From NCBI RefSeq assembly GCF_041915215.1, contig NZ_JAYSBV010000014.1: a stretch of 64,000 nucleotides of DNA; one strand, written 5' to 3'. This stretch comes from Zoogloea sp021286885 (GTDB lineage Bacteria; Pseudomonadota; Gammaproteobacteria; Burkholderiales; Rhodocyclaceae). Shown here piece by piece: positions 24,903-34,387 of the stretch (within the stretch, counting starts at the first letter, position 1; every line of letters starts with the position of its first letter). The position numbers and the translations under genes were made by a program. The notes under the pieces were generated by a model that saw only the letters and a program-made list of their open reading frames with translations, had not been told where the DNA came from and ran no database searches.

Positions 24903-26159
24903 ATGGGACTTCATCCCGGGGCCGTGCGGGCCCTCACCCTATGCATTGTTATGGGCAGCAGCCCTGCTGCCCGGGCCGAGGCGCTGCTTCAGGCCCAAAC
25001 CCAGGCCCAAGCTCAAGCCCAGGCCCAGTCTGTGCCGGCCCTGCGGGCCTTGGTGGATCAGGCCTGGCAGCTTGATCCCCAGGCGCGCCGCATCCGCCAC
25101 CGTCGTGACGCGCTGGAGGCTCAGGCCCGCCAGGTGGGCGGCTGGACGCCGGCCCCTGGCAGTCTGGCCGTGGGCCAGCGTTCCGACCGTTACCTGGCCG
25201 GGCGTGGCCAGCTCGAATGGGAACTGGAATACGCCCAGCCCCTGTGGCTGCCCGGTCAGGCCGACGCCCGCCGCCAGGAGGCCGCCCTGGCCCTGGCCGC
25301 GCTGGAGGCCGACGCCGCCCTGCTGCGCCTGGAGCTGGGCCGCCAGCTGGCCGAGGCCCATCAGGCCTGGCGTCTGGCGGCAGATCTGCACGCCCTGGCC
25401 GGGCACCGGCAGACGCTGGCCGAAGCCCTGGCCACCGATCTGGCACGCCGTTACCGGGCTGGCGAGGCCCCCCGGTTTGATGACAACCTGGCCCAGGCCG
25501 AGCTGCTGGGGGCCCAGGCCGCCCGGGACGAAGCGGCGCTGGCCGAGCAGGCAGCGGAGGATAGCTTCCGCCGTCTGGCGGGCAGCCCGCCCCCGGCCCA
25601 CTGGCCCCGCCCGGGGCAATTGCCGCCCCCGGTGCCGCCCCAGCTGGACGTGCCCCAGCGGGCCCTGGATTGGGCCCTGGCCCAGCTGGAAAGCACCCGC
25701 CGCAGCCCCCGGGACAACCCGGAGCTGGGGGTGCGCCTGCGCCGCGAGCGGGATGCCACCGGCGCCGAGTTTGCCGATTCCCTTGCCCTGCGCCTGAGCA
25801 TTCCCCTCGAATCCGCCCCCCGCCAGCAGGCCCGGGAGGCGGATGGTGCGGGCGCGGTGGACGAAGCCCAGGCCGCCCTGGCCCGGGCCCGCCTCACCCA
25901 GGCCCAGGAACTGCGCCGCAGCGAGGCCCAGCGCGCCCGGGCGCTCCAGCTGGAGGCCGGGGCCGACACCCGCCTGCAGCTCGCCCAGGACAATCTGGCC
26001 TTGGCCGATAAGGCCTGGCGCCTGGGCGAACGCCCCCTCGAAAGCCTGCTGCGCACCCGCAGCGCCTTCTTTGATGCGGAAGAAGCCCGCCTGCGTGCCC
26101 GCCACGCCCGGGCCCAGGCAGAAACCGCCCAGCTTTACTGGTCAGGAGTGGCCGAATGA
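24903..26159 (+). CDS. TolC/CzcC-type outer-membrane efflux protein
   Basis: The 418-residue protein has a signal sequence ending near ARA (residues 22-24), then a short Gln-Ala repeat tract (QAQTQAQAQAQAQ). Two long helical repeats characteristic of outer-membrane efflux factors follow (residues ~45-220 and ~260-415), with heptad-like Ala/Leu/Glu/Arg-rich stretches such as RYRAGEAPRFDDNLAQAELL and AWRLGERPLESLLRTR. It would form the outer-membrane channel for the RND pump encoded downstream. It overlaps the next gene by 4 bases. Confidence 0.86.
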   Translation: MGLHPGAVRALTLCIVMGSSPAARAEALLQAQTQAQAQAQAQSVPALRALVDQAWQLDPQARRIRHRRDALEAQARQVGGWTPAPGSLAVGQRSDRYLAGRGQLEWELEYAQPLWLPGQADARRQEAALALAALEADAALLRLELGRQLAEAHQAWRLAADLHALAGHRQTLAEALATDLARRYRAGEAPRFDDNLAQAELLGAQAARDEAALAEQAAEDSFRRLAGSPPPAHWPRPGQLPPPVPPQLDVPQRALDWALAQLESTRRSPRDNPELGVRLRRERDATGAEFADSLALRLSIPLESAPRQQAREADGAGAVDEAQAALARARLTQAQELRRSEAQRARALQLEAGADTRLQLAQDNLALADKAWRLGERPLESLLRTRSAFFDAEEARLRARHARAQAETAQLYWSGVAE

Positions 26160-26713
26160 ATCCCCTTATCCCCGTATTGTGCCTGCTGGCGGCCCTGCCG
26201 CTGGCCGGCCCCGCCCGTGCCCACGAAGGCCACGACCACGCCGAGCCGCCCCCCGTGGTGGCCGACTGGGCGCCCCGGGCCGCCGCCCGTAGTGAATTGT
26301 TTGATCTGGTGCTGGCCTGGGGGCCGGCGGCTGACTCGGCGGCGCCCCCCGAAGTGCGCCTGTGGCTGGACGGGGCCGACAACCGCCCCATCTCCGATGC
26401 CCGTATCCAGCTGGAACTCAACGCCGGCCAGCCCGATGCCTGGCAGGCCGAAGCCCGGCCCGTAGGGGCGGGCGCCTACGTGCTCAGCGCCCCGCCCCTG
26501 GCGCGCCCGGGCAGCTACGCCCTCACCGCCACCGTCACGCGGGGGGACGATCTGGATCTGCTCCCCCTGCAACTGGTGGTGCCAGCCCCTGCGCAGGCCG
26601 AAGCCGAGCATCTGCCGGCCCTGAACGCCGCCTGGTGGAGTGCGGCAGGGCTGGCGGGGCTGTTGGCCCTGGGCGCTGGTCTGGTCTGGCAACAACGCAG
26701 GAGGGCCCGGTGA
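26156..26713 (+). CDS. Periplasmic/membrane accessory protein of the metal RND operon
   Basis: The 185-residue protein has a signal peptide (LLAALPLAGPARA) followed immediately by a His-rich HEGHDHAEPP segment. A beta-rich domain follows (residues ~35-150: LVLAWGP, VRLWLDGADN, GAYVLSAPPLARPGSYALT). A C-terminal membrane helix (AAGLAGLLALGAGLVW) ends in a basic tail. It overlaps both neighbours. Proteins of this shape occur within czc/cus-like operons, but I cannot name a characterised family. A periplasmic metal-handling role is inferred. Confidence 0.7.
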   Translation: MNPLIPVLCLLAALPLAGPARAHEGHDHAEPPPVVADWAPRAAARSELFDLVLAWGPAADSAAPPEVRLWLDGADNRPISDARIQLELNAGQPDAWQAEARPVGAGAYVLSAPPLARPGSYALTATVTRGDDLDLLPLQLVVPAPAQAEAEHLPALNAAWWSAAGLAGLLALGAGLVWQQRRRAR

Positions 26714-27849
26714 TGGCCGCCTACCGTTGCAACACGCGTGCTTGGGCCCTGGCCTGGGTGCTGGCCCTGCCCCTCGCGGCCCAAGGCCACGGGGATGAGG
26801 ATCACGGCGCCCCGGCGGCTGCCCCGGTGGCCGCCCGGCCCCAGGCCGGTGGGCAGGAAAGCCCGCGCCGGCTGGCAGGCGGGCAGGTGATGCTGCCCAA
26901 GGCGCTACAACACGCCTGGCAGATCCGTAGCCTGAGCCTGGCTGCAGCCAGCACCCCGCCCCAGTGGGCCTTGCAGGGGCGAGTGGTGGCGGATCCGGCT
27001 TTGGGCGGACGGCTCCAGGCGCCCCAGGCGGGCGTATTGGAAGCGCCTGCCGGTGGCTTGCCCCTGCCCGGGCAGACGGTGGCGGCGGGGGCGGTGCTCG
27101 CTTGGCTGCGCCCCCAGCCCGGGGCCCTGGAGGCCAGCGCCCGCCAGGCCGAACAGGCGGATCTGGCGGGGCGGGTGCTGCTCGCCCGTCAGCGGGCCGA
27201 GCGCCTCGCCCAGCTGGAAGGCAGCGTGGCCCGCAAGGACATTGAAGCCGCCCGCAGCGAGGCCGATGCCCTGGCCCGCCAACAGGCTGCCCTGGGGGGC
27301 GGGCTGGCGCGCATTCCTTTACGGGCGCCCTTTGCCGGGGTGGTGGCGGCCCTGGGCGCCCAGGCCGGGGAACGGCTGGAGGCGGGAGCCGAGGTGCTGA
27401 CCCTGCTGCGCCCCGACCGGCTCATGGTGGAAGTGCTGGCCGCCGATCCGGCCCTGGCCCGGGGGCTGGGAGATGCCCGGGGCGAGGCCGCCGGCCAGAC
27501 CCTCACCCTGCGCTTTGCCGGGGCTGGGCGCAGTCTGCGGGAAGGCAGTCTGCCCCTGCTGTTCCGGGTGGAGGGCAGCCCGCCCCTGGTGCTGGGCCAG
27601 CCGGTGCGCCTGTGGGCGCGCCAGGAAGGCCCCGCCCAGGCGGCATTGCTGATCCCCGAGGCGGCGCTGGAAAGCCGCAGCGGGAGTGATGGGGCCCGGG
27701 TGTGGGTGCATGGGGCGCCCGAACAGTTCGAGCCCCGTTTGGTGCGGATACGCCCCTGGGGGCCGGGCGCGTGGGCGGTGGAATCCGGCCTGGTGGCCGG
27801 GGAACGGGTGGTAGTGCAGGGCGCGGGCCTGCTGGGGAGCGTGCGATGA
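26713..27849 (+). CDS. RND efflux periplasmic adaptor (HlyD/CzcB family)
   Basis: This 378-residue protein starts at the ATG overlapping the previous stop. It has a signal peptide (AWVLALPLAAQG) and then an acidic/His patch HGDEDHG. The adaptor fold follows: lipoyl-like halves around GRLQAPQAGVLEAPAGGLPL and IPLRAPFAGVVAALGAQAGE, a helical hairpin between them (~140-195), and beta-barrel and membrane-proximal domains to the end (AVESGLVAGERVVVQGAGLL). It would bridge the RND pump and the TolC-type channel. The stop overlaps the pump start. Confidence 0.88.
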   Translation: MAAYRCNTRAWALAWVLALPLAAQGHGDEDHGAPAAAPVAARPQAGGQESPRRLAGGQVMLPKALQHAWQIRSLSLAAASTPPQWALQGRVVADPALGGRLQAPQAGVLEAPAGGLPLPGQTVAAGAVLAWLRPQPGALEASARQAEQADLAGRVLLARQRAERLAQLEGSVARKDIEAARSEADALARQQAALGGGLARIPLRAPFAGVVAALGAQAGERLEAGAEVLTLLRPDRLMVEVLAADPALARGLGDARGEAAGQTLTLRFAGAGRSLREGSLPLLFRVEGSPPLVLGQPVRLWARQEGPAQAALLIPEAALESRSGSDGARVWVHGAPEQFEPRLVRIRPWGPGAWAVESGLVAGERVVVQGAGLLGSVR

Positions 27850-30800
27850 GCGCCCCCCACGTCGCCCCAGGGCATCTCTTCGACCGGCTGGTGCGCTGGA
27901 GCCTGCACAACCGGCTGCTGGTGCTGGCCGCCGCGCTGGCCTTGCTGGTGGCGGGCAGCCTGGCGTTGGGCCGCTTGCCGGTAGATGTGTTCCCCGATCT
28001 GGACAAGCCCACCGTCACCCTTATGAGTGAGGCGGGCGGCATGGCGCCGGAAGAGGTGGAGCAACTGGTGAGCCAGCCCCTGGAGGCCGCCATGGGGGGC
28101 ATTCCCGGCGTGAGCCGGGTGCGCTCGGTATCGGGCGTGGGGCTGTCGCTGGTGTATGTGGAGTTTGATTGGGGCAGCGACCTGTGGCGTAACCGCCAGA
28201 ACGTGACCGAGCGCCTCGCCGCCGTGCGGGAGCGCCTGCCGGCAGCGGTCCAGCCCCAGCTCGGGCCGGTGTCGTCCATCATGGGGGAGGTGCTGCTCAT
28301 CGCCCTGCCCATCGACCCGCGCCAGACCGACCCGCTGGCGGTGCGCGATTACGCCGACTGGGTGCTACGCCCGCGCCTGCTGGCGCTGCCCGGGGTGGCC
28401 CAGGTGATTCCCATCGGCGGTGGTGTGCGCCAGTGGCGGGTGAGCCCCGACCCGGTGCGCATGCGCAGCCTGGGGATCAGCCTGGATGCCCTGGAGGCCG
28501 CCGTGGCGGGCTTTGCCGGCAACGGGGCGGGGGGCTTTCTGGAGCGCCACGGGCAGGAATGGCTGGTGCGTGGCATTGGCCGCAGCCAGCGCCTTGAAGA
28601 CCTGGCCAGCGTGGCCGTGGGCGCCCCCCGGGGTGTGCCGGTGCGCTTGGGGCAGGTGGCCGAGGTGGGGTTTGCGGCTGCACCGGCCCGGGGCAGCGCA
28701 GGCTACAACGGCGGGCCGGCGGTGATCGTGTCGGTGCAGAAGCAGCCGGGCACCGACAGCATCCGCCTGACCCGGGCGGTGGAAGGCCTGCTGGCCGAGA
28801 TGCGCCCTGGCCTGCCCCCGGGCATTGCTGAGCCGCGCTTTCTGTTCCGTCAGGCGGATTTCATCGAAGCCGCCCTCTCCAACGTGGGGGAAGCCCTGCG
28901 GGATGGGGCGGTGCTGGTGGCCCTGGTGCTGTTTGCGTTTTTGCTCAACGGGCGCACCACCCTGATTTCCCTGGTGGCGATTCCCCTTTCGCTGCTGATG
29001 GCGGTGCTGGTGTTCCGGCTGCTGGGCCTGTCCATCAACACCATGACCCTGGGCGGCCTGGCGATTGCGGTCGGAGAGCTGGTGGATGATGCGGTGGTGG
29101 ACGTGGAAAACGTGCTGCGCCGCCTCCAGGACAACCGCCGTGCCGCCGCGCCCCGCCCGGCCCTGGCGGTGATCGCCGGGGCGTGCAGCGAGGTGCGCTC
29201 CGGCGTGGTGCTGGCCACCCTCACGGTGGTGCTGGTGTTCGTGCCCCTGTTTGCCCTGCCTGGCATGGAAGGGCGGTTGTTTGCGCCCCTGGGCAGCGCC
29301 TACATCGTGGCGATTCTGGCCAGCCTGGCGGTGGCCGTGTTCGTGACCCCGGTGCTGTGCTTCTGGCTGCTGCCCGGCATGCCCCGGCTGGATCGCCCCG
29401 ATGGCTGGCTGGTGGCCCGCCTCAAGGCCGCCCAGGAGCGCTTGCTGGGTTGGGCGCTGCCCCACGGGGGCGCCCTGCTGGCGGGGGCGCTGGCCCTGGT
29501 GCTGGTGGCGGGGCTGGGGCTGCTGGCCTTTCCGCGCAGCTTCTTGCCGCCCTTTAACGAGGGCACCCTCACGGTGAATGTGATCCTCCAGCCTGGGGTG
29601 TCGCTGGCCGAGTCGGGGCGCATCGGTCAACTGGCCGAAACTGCCCTGCTGGAGGTGCCGGAAGTGCGCCGGGTGGGGCGCCGCACTGGGCGGGCGGAGC
29701 TGGACGAGCACGCCGAAGGCGTCCATTACAGCGAGCTGGATGTGGATCTGGACCCGGCGGGCCGCCCCCGGGCCCAGGTGATCGCCGATATCCGCGCCCG
29801 GCTCGCGACCCTGCCGGCCAGCGTTTCGGTGGGCCAGCCCATCGCCCACCGGCTCGACCACTTGCTGTCTGGGGTGCGGGCCCAGATCGCGGTCAAGGTG
29901 AGCGGCGACGATCTGGATCAGATCCGCCGGGTGGCCGAGGGCCTGCAGGCGGGCTTTGCCACCATTCCGGGGGTGGCCGACCTCCAACTGGAAAAGCAGG
30001 TGCGCATTCCCCAGCTGCGCATTGAGCTGGACTATCCCGCCCTCGGTGCTGCCGGGGTGAGCCCCGCCAGCGTGCTGGGTCAGGTGAGCCGGCTGGTGGG
30101 GGGCGAGCGCATCGGCGAGGTGGTGGATGGCGCCCGGCGCCTGGATCTGGTGCTGCGCCTGCCGGAAGACGCCCGGGGCCCCGAGGCCCTGGCCGCCCTG
30201 CCGGTGTCCACCGCCAGCGGTGCCAGCCTGCCCCTGGGGGGGCTGGCCCGGATCAGCGCCGGTGATGGCCCCAACCAGATCGCCCGGGATCAGGGCCGGC
30301 GCCGGATTGTGGTGTCGGCCAATGTGGCGGGCAGCCTGTCGGAGGTGGTCGCCCGGATGCGCGCCCAGGTGGCTGCCACGCCCTTGCCCGCCGGGGTGGC
30401 GGTGAGCATCGAAGGCCAGTTCCAGGCCCAGGAAGAGGCCCAGCGCCGGATCGCGCTGCTGTCCCTGCTCTCGTTGGGGCTGGTGTTTCTGGTGCTCTAC
30501 AGCCGCTATCGCAGCCTGCGCCTGGTGGGCATGGTGATGGCCGGGATTCCGGCAGCGCTGGTGGGGGCCGTGGCCGCCCTGGCCCTGGCCGGTCAGCCCC
30601 TTTCGGTGGCAGCGTTGGTGGGCTTTGTGACCCTCACCGGCATCGCCACCCGCAATGGCATCTTGAAACTGAGCCATTACCTGCATCTGCACCAGCAGGA
30701 AGGCGTGCCCATGGGCCCGGCCCTGGTGCTGCGCGGGGCGCGGGAGCGCCTCACTCCGGTGCTGATGACTGCCCTCACGGCGGCCCTGGCCCTGGTGCCG

Positions 30801-30977
30801 CTGCTGCTCGCCGCCGACGGGGCAGGCAAGGAGATTTTGCATCCGGTGGCGGTGGTGATCTTCGGGGGGCTGTTCAGCGCCACCCTGCTCGATACCCTGC
30901 TGACCCCGATTCTGTTTTACCGCTACGGCGGCCCGGCCCTGGTCGCCGGGGCCGCGCCCGATTCTGATTCCGTATGA
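27846..30977 (+). CDS. Heavy-metal efflux RND pump (CzcA/CusA superfamily)
   Basis: The 1043-residue protein has 12 membrane helices and two large periplasmic loops. Its start, RLVRWSLHNRLLVLAAALALLVAG and LPVDVFPDLDKPTVTLMSEA, is typical of the heavy-metal RND group, as is the end (ILHPVAVVIFGGLFSATLLDTLLTP). In helix IV the motif is GELVDDAVVDVEN (410-422). Compared with CzcA's Asp402/Asp408/Glu415 triad, the first Asp is Ala408 here, Asp414 and Glu421 are kept, and Glu411 and Asp415 are extra. The metal specificity is therefore uncertain. It is probably driven by the proton gradient. Confidence 0.9.
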   Translation: MSAPHVAPGHLFDRLVRWSLHNRLLVLAAALALLVAGSLALGRLPVDVFPDLDKPTVTLMSEAGGMAPEEVEQLVSQPLEAAMGGIPGVSRVRSVSGVGLSLVYVEFDWGSDLWRNRQNVTERLAAVRERLPAAVQPQLGPVSSIMGEVLLIALPIDPRQTDPLAVRDYADWVLRPRLLALPGVAQVIPIGGGVRQWRVSPDPVRMRSLGISLDALEAAVAGFAGNGAGGFLERHGQEWLVRGIGRSQRLEDLASVAVGAPRGVPVRLGQVAEVGFAAAPARGSAGYNGGPAVIVSVQKQPGTDSIRLTRAVEGLLAEMRPGLPPGIAEPRFLFRQADFIEAALSNVGEALRDGAVLVALVLFAFLLNGRTTLISLVAIPLSLLMAVLVFRLLGLSINTMTLGGLAIAVGELVDDAVVDVENVLRRLQDNRRAAAPRPALAVIAGACSEVRSGVVLATLTVVLVFVPLFALPGMEGRLFAPLGSAYIVAILASLAVAVFVTPVLCFWLLPGMPRLDRPDGWLVARLKAAQERLLGWALPHGGALLAGALALVLVAGLGLLAFPRSFLPPFNEGTLTVNVILQPGVSLAESGRIGQLAETALLEVPEVRRVGRRTGRAELDEHAEGVHYSELDVDLDPAGRPRAQVIADIRARLATLPASVSVGQPIAHRLDHLLSGVRAQIAVKVSGDDLDQIRRVAEGLQAGFATIPGVADLQLEKQVRIPQLRIELDYPALGAAGVSPASVLGQVSRLVGGERIGEVVDGARRLDLVLRLPEDARGPEALAALPVSTASGASLPLGGLARISAGDGPNQIARDQGRRRIVVSANVAGSLSEVVARMRAQVAATPLPAGVAVSIEGQFQAQEEAQRRIALLSLLSLGLVFLVLYSRYRSLRLVGMVMAGIPAALVGAVAALALAGQPLSVAALVGFVTLTGIATRNGILKLSHYLHLHQQEGVPMGPALVLRGARERLTPVLMTALTAALALVPLLLAADGAGKEILHPVAVVIFGGLFSATLLDTLLTPILFYRYGGPALVAGAAPDSDSV

Positions 30978-31003
30978 TGTACTGCAAACCCAGGAGAAAC
31001 CCC

Positions 31004-31444
31004 ATGAATGCTGTTTTCAAATCCGTGACCCGTACTGCCCTGGCCCTGCTCGTGGCTGCCGCTGCCAGCGCTCCCGCCCTGGCCCACGATGATGCCACCC
31101 TGGATCAGATGCCCAGCGCCCACGGCGGCCAGATCCGCATGGCCGGCATGTACCACCTGGAGCTGGTGCTGGCCAAGGATGCCAAGGGCGGCGAAACCGC
31201 CGCGCCGGTCAAGGTGTACTTCACCGATCACATGGGCAAATCCACCAACGTGACCGGCGCCAGCGGCAGCCTCACCCTGCTGTCGCCTGCCGGCAAGGTG
31301 GTAGTGCCCCTCAGCGCCGATGGGGATCACCTCCAGGGCAGCGCCCCCTACGTGGCCCACCCGGCCACCAAGGCGGTGGTGCAGGTGAAATTTGCCGATG
31401 GCAAGGGCGAAACGGCCCGTTTCGAGCCCTTCAAGAAAAAGTAA
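31004..31444 (+). CDS. Small periplasmic protein, last gene of the metal-efflux operon
   Basis: This 146-residue protein starts at 31004 after CAGGAGAAACCCC. It has a signal peptide (ALALLVAAAASAPALA) and then a beta-rich domain with possible metal ligands: HDDATLDQMPSAHGGQIRMAGMYHLELVL and VYFTDHMGK. It ends in a Lys-rich tail (FKKK). No named family is recognised. Met and His residues and the position 26 bases after the RND pump suggest periplasmic metal binding. Confidence 0.7.
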   Translation: MNAVFKSVTRTALALLVAAAASAPALAHDDATLDQMPSAHGGQIRMAGMYHLELVLAKDAKGGETAAPVKVYFTDHMGKSTNVTGASGSLTLLSPAGKVVVPLSADGDHLQGSAPYVAHPATKAVVQVKFADGKGETARFEPFKKK

Positions 31445-31509
31445 AAGCGGTCAAACCTGGCGGGCAGGTGCCGTTAAGCCTCTCTGGTCGAATGGGAGGC
31501 TGGCTCAAC

Positions 31510-34308
31510 ATGGTGCGGCAGCGTGGGTGGTGCTGGGAGGGCGGGTGGTGCGCGGTGCTGGTGCTGGCCCTGCTGTACTCGGGGCTGGCCCAGGCCGCGT
31601 GCAGCCTGCCCGCCAACTGGCCCAGCGGGGTGACGGGGAGCTGCCAGTGCGATGATTTCGGGCGCAGCAGCCTCAACCCCTCCACCATTTACAGCAGCAA
31701 CTGGACGGCCACCACCAGCGATTCCACCGGCATCGTGCCGCGCATCGTCAATCAGGGCTATCTGCGCCTCACCGACAACACGGTGAACAACGCTAAGGCA
31801 GCCACTGTGCCTGGGGTTTTTCCGGCGGCGGGCAATTACATCTCCATCGAGTTCCGCCATTACGCCTACAACGGCAATGGCGGCGCCGACGGGGTGGCGA
31901 TGATCCTGTCGGATTACGCGGTGCCCGCCGTGCCCGGGGGCTACGGTGGGTCTCTGGGCTATGCCCCGCGTACTGATACGGGGCTGCCGGGTTTTGCCGG
32001 GGGCTGGCTGGGGATCGGTTTTGATGAGTACGGCAACTTCCAGAACCCCACCGAAGGCCGGGTGGGTGGGGTGGGTTATTACCCCCAGTCCATCGGGATA
32101 CGGGGCTCTGGGGCGGGGAGTTCCGGCTATCCTTGGCTGTATGGCTCTTACAGCCTGAGCGGCAGCAATTCCATCGACAATCGGGGCTCTACCAGCCCAT
32201 CCCGAGGTTACGCCTATCAGATCATCGTGGATGCGCGCAGCTACACGAGCGCTAACCAGGTGGCCTATGTGGCGATCAACCGGGATGTGTCTGGCAGCGA
32301 AACCAGCTACAGCGCGTTTTTTCCGTCCTTCGACGTGTATAGCCGCGCTCGGGCCATGGGCGTCAGCCAAGCCTCGGTGCCGGACAACTGGCAGATTTCC
32401 TTCACCGCCTCCACCGGGGCGTACACCAACATCCACGAGATTGGCGGGCTCCGGATCTGCGCCATGTCCATGATGGCCCCCGGCGGCGGCACGCCTGGGG
32501 GCTTCAATGCCATCGACAGCAGTTACACCCTGGGTGATGTGACGGCCCTCCAGGGGCATGTGTTCACCAAGTTGGCGGGAATACCCTTCAGCCTCAAGGT
32601 GGCGGCCCTCAACAGTACGTCCAGCGGCATCGCCACCACCTACGCCCTGACCTCCACCAAAAATGTGACGGTGAGCCTGATCGACGATAGCAGCGGCACG
32701 TCCTGCAATGTATCGGCCAGCGCCTGCACGGCCTGCAACAAGCCCGTCATTGCGAGCCAGAACTTGAGCTTCAAGAGCACCGACAAGGGCAGCAAGCTCA
32801 CCAGCAATTTCACGGTAGCCAAGGCTTATTCTCGGGTGCTGGTGCGCATCAACGACTCATCCACCACCGGCTGCTCCACCGACGTGTTTGCGATCCGCCC
32901 GACGGCGGTATCGGCGGTGAGCAGCAGTGCCACCAATGCGGGTCTCACCGGCAGCCCGGTGTTCAAGGCCGGCACCGATGCCTTCACCCTGAGCGCCAGC
33001 GTGCCGGTGGGCGGCTATACCGGCACCCTCAAAGTGGCCGCCAACGGCATCCAGGGCCTGCCCGGTGGTGCGGTGGCGGGCAGTCTGGGGAGCAGCAGCT
33101 TTGCGCCGGCGGTGGCAGGCACGAGCACTTCCAGCGCCAGCCTGAGCACCACCTACAGCGAGGCCGGCAATTTCCGCATTCTTGGCTCGGGGGGGATTTA
33201 CGGGATCTACGACGACAGCTGGACGGCGGTGGACCAGGGCGCCACCAATGATTGCGTGGCCGGCAGCTACAGCAATACCCTGGATGCCAGCGGCAAATAT
33301 GGCTGCCTGTTTGGTCTGACCAGCGACAGCGCCACCTTTGGCCGTTTCAGCCCCAGTCGCTTCGTGCTGGCGAGCAGCAGCGTGCAGCCCGCGTGCAGCG
33401 CCAGCGGCAAGACCGCCTTCACCTATATGGGCCAGCCCCTGGCCCGGCTGGCCCTCACCCTCCAGGCCCAGAACGGCGCGGGCGCCGTGCTGGCCAATTA
33501 CGACTCCACCCTGCTGGGCAGCCTCGCCAGCATCAGCTGGACTGCCGAAAATGCCGACAACGGCCAGAATCTGGGCAGCCGGCTCAGCATTCCGTCCCCG
33601 GCCCGGGTGTGGAACGCCGGCCAATACCTGTTGGATACCGCCGCCGCCAGTTTTTTGCGCGCCACCAGTCCCGATGGCAGCTACGAAGCCCTCCAGCTCG
33701 GGGTGCAGCTCAGCGATCCGGATGGGGCTGCCCTCACCAGCCTGGACATCAACCCCCTCACCCGCGGCGCCTGCACTCCCAACACCTGCACCGCCCGGGC
33801 TGTCGGTAGCCCCCTGGCGCTACGTTTTGGCCGCCTGCGCCTGCAAAACGCCTTCGGCTGGGAACAAGCCCCCCTGCGCATCCCCCTGCAGGCCGAATAC
33901 TGGAAAGGCAGCGACTTTGTGCCCAATGCGGATGACAGCTGCACTACCCTCAGCCCCAGCAATTTTGTATTCACCACCGCCACCGGCGCCCCCGCCAACT
34001 GCGCCACCGGCCTCAGCCTCAGCAATAACGGCCAATTCACCAACGGCAGCGCCCAGGCCATCCTGGCCGCCCCCGGCAGCCCCCTCAGTCTGTGGATTTC
34101 ACCCGATCTGGACAGCACCGCTGGCGGCAAGACCTGCGTCGGCACCCGCCTGCCGGTCAGCCTCAGCAACGCCACCGCCGCCAGCAAAACCTGGCTCCAG
34201 GGCCGCTGGCAGGGCAGCACCACCTACACCCGCAACCCCCGCAGCAAGGCCGTATTTGGTTTGCACCGGGGGGCCGACAAGGTGATTCAGGTGAGGGAGG
34301 TGTATTGA
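31510..34308 (+). CDS. mshQ: MSHA biogenesis protein MshQ-like (lectin-like + DUF6701)
   Basis: The protein has about 932 residues from the ATG at 31510, chosen for GGGAGG ten bases upstream and a good signal peptide (VLVLALLYSGLAQA); starts at 31468 (GTG) and 31492 are possible. The N-terminal ~310 residues look like an L-type lectin-like sandwich: FRHYAYNGNGGADGVAMILSD, GYGGSLGYAPR, GWLGIGFDEYGNF. The rest is Ser/Thr/Gly-rich with scattered Cys pairs and ends as a DUF6701 domain, as in MshQ proteins. It is probably an exported, pilus-associated adhesin-like component. In Vibrio mshQ ends the pilin operon, whereas here it precedes mshE. Confidence 0.82.
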   Translation: MVRQRGWCWEGGWCAVLVLALLYSGLAQAACSLPANWPSGVTGSCQCDDFGRSSLNPSTIYSSNWTATTSDSTGIVPRIVNQGYLRLTDNTVNNAKAATVPGVFPAAGNYISIEFRHYAYNGNGGADGVAMILSDYAVPAVPGGYGGSLGYAPRTDTGLPGFAGGWLGIGFDEYGNFQNPTEGRVGGVGYYPQSIGIRGSGAGSSGYPWLYGSYSLSGSNSIDNRGSTSPSRGYAYQIIVDARSYTSANQVAYVAINRDVSGSETSYSAFFPSFDVYSRARAMGVSQASVPDNWQISFTASTGAYTNIHEIGGLRICAMSMMAPGGGTPGGFNAIDSSYTLGDVTALQGHVFTKLAGIPFSLKVAALNSTSSGIATTYALTSTKNVTVSLIDDSSGTSCNVSASACTACNKPVIASQNLSFKSTDKGSKLTSNFTVAKAYSRVLVRINDSSTTGCSTDVFAIRPTAVSAVSSSATNAGLTGSPVFKAGTDAFTLSASVPVGGYTGTLKVAANGIQGLPGGAVAGSLGSSSFAPAVAGTSTSSASLSTTYSEAGNFRILGSGGIYGIYDDSWTAVDQGATNDCVAGSYSNTLDASGKYGCLFGLTSDSATFGRFSPSRFVLASSSVQPACSASGKTAFTYMGQPLARLALTLQAQNGAGAVLANYDSTLLGSLASISWTAENADNGQNLGSRLSIPSPARVWNAGQYLLDTAAASFLRATSPDGSYEALQLGVQLSDPDGAALTSLDINPLTRGACTPNTCTARAVGSPLALRFGRLRLQNAFGWEQAPLRIPLQAEYWKGSDFVPNADDSCTTLSPSNFVFTTATGAPANCATGLSLSNNGQFTNGSAQAILAAPGSPLSLWISPDLDSTAGGKTCVGTRLPVSLSNATAASKTWLQGRWQGSTTYTRNPRSKAVFGLHRGADKVIQVREVY

Positions 34309-34339
34309 GGGGCTGTGTGTGAGTGGTGTGGTCGATTTG

Positions 34340-34387
34340 GCATGACTTATCAGTGCAAAAGCAGCTTTTTGCACTGATAAGTCATGC
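34340..34387. repeat. Perfect 21-bp inverted repeat (hairpin) between mshQ and mshE
   Basis: The arm at 34340-34360 (GCATGACTTATCAGTGCAAAA) is exactly complementary to 34367-34387 around a 6-base loop (gcagct). TTTT follows the right arm. It starts 32 bases after the mshQ stop. It may be a strong terminator for mshQ, but the arm length and AT content also suit a small mobile or repeat element. Confidence 0.75.

Noticed and set aside
28365..30842. 825-residue open frame on the minus strand across the RND pump gene
   Set aside because: It is rich in His, Gln, Gly and Arg with no domain, has no ribosome site, and is antisense to a clear CzcA-family gene. High GC produces such shadow frames.
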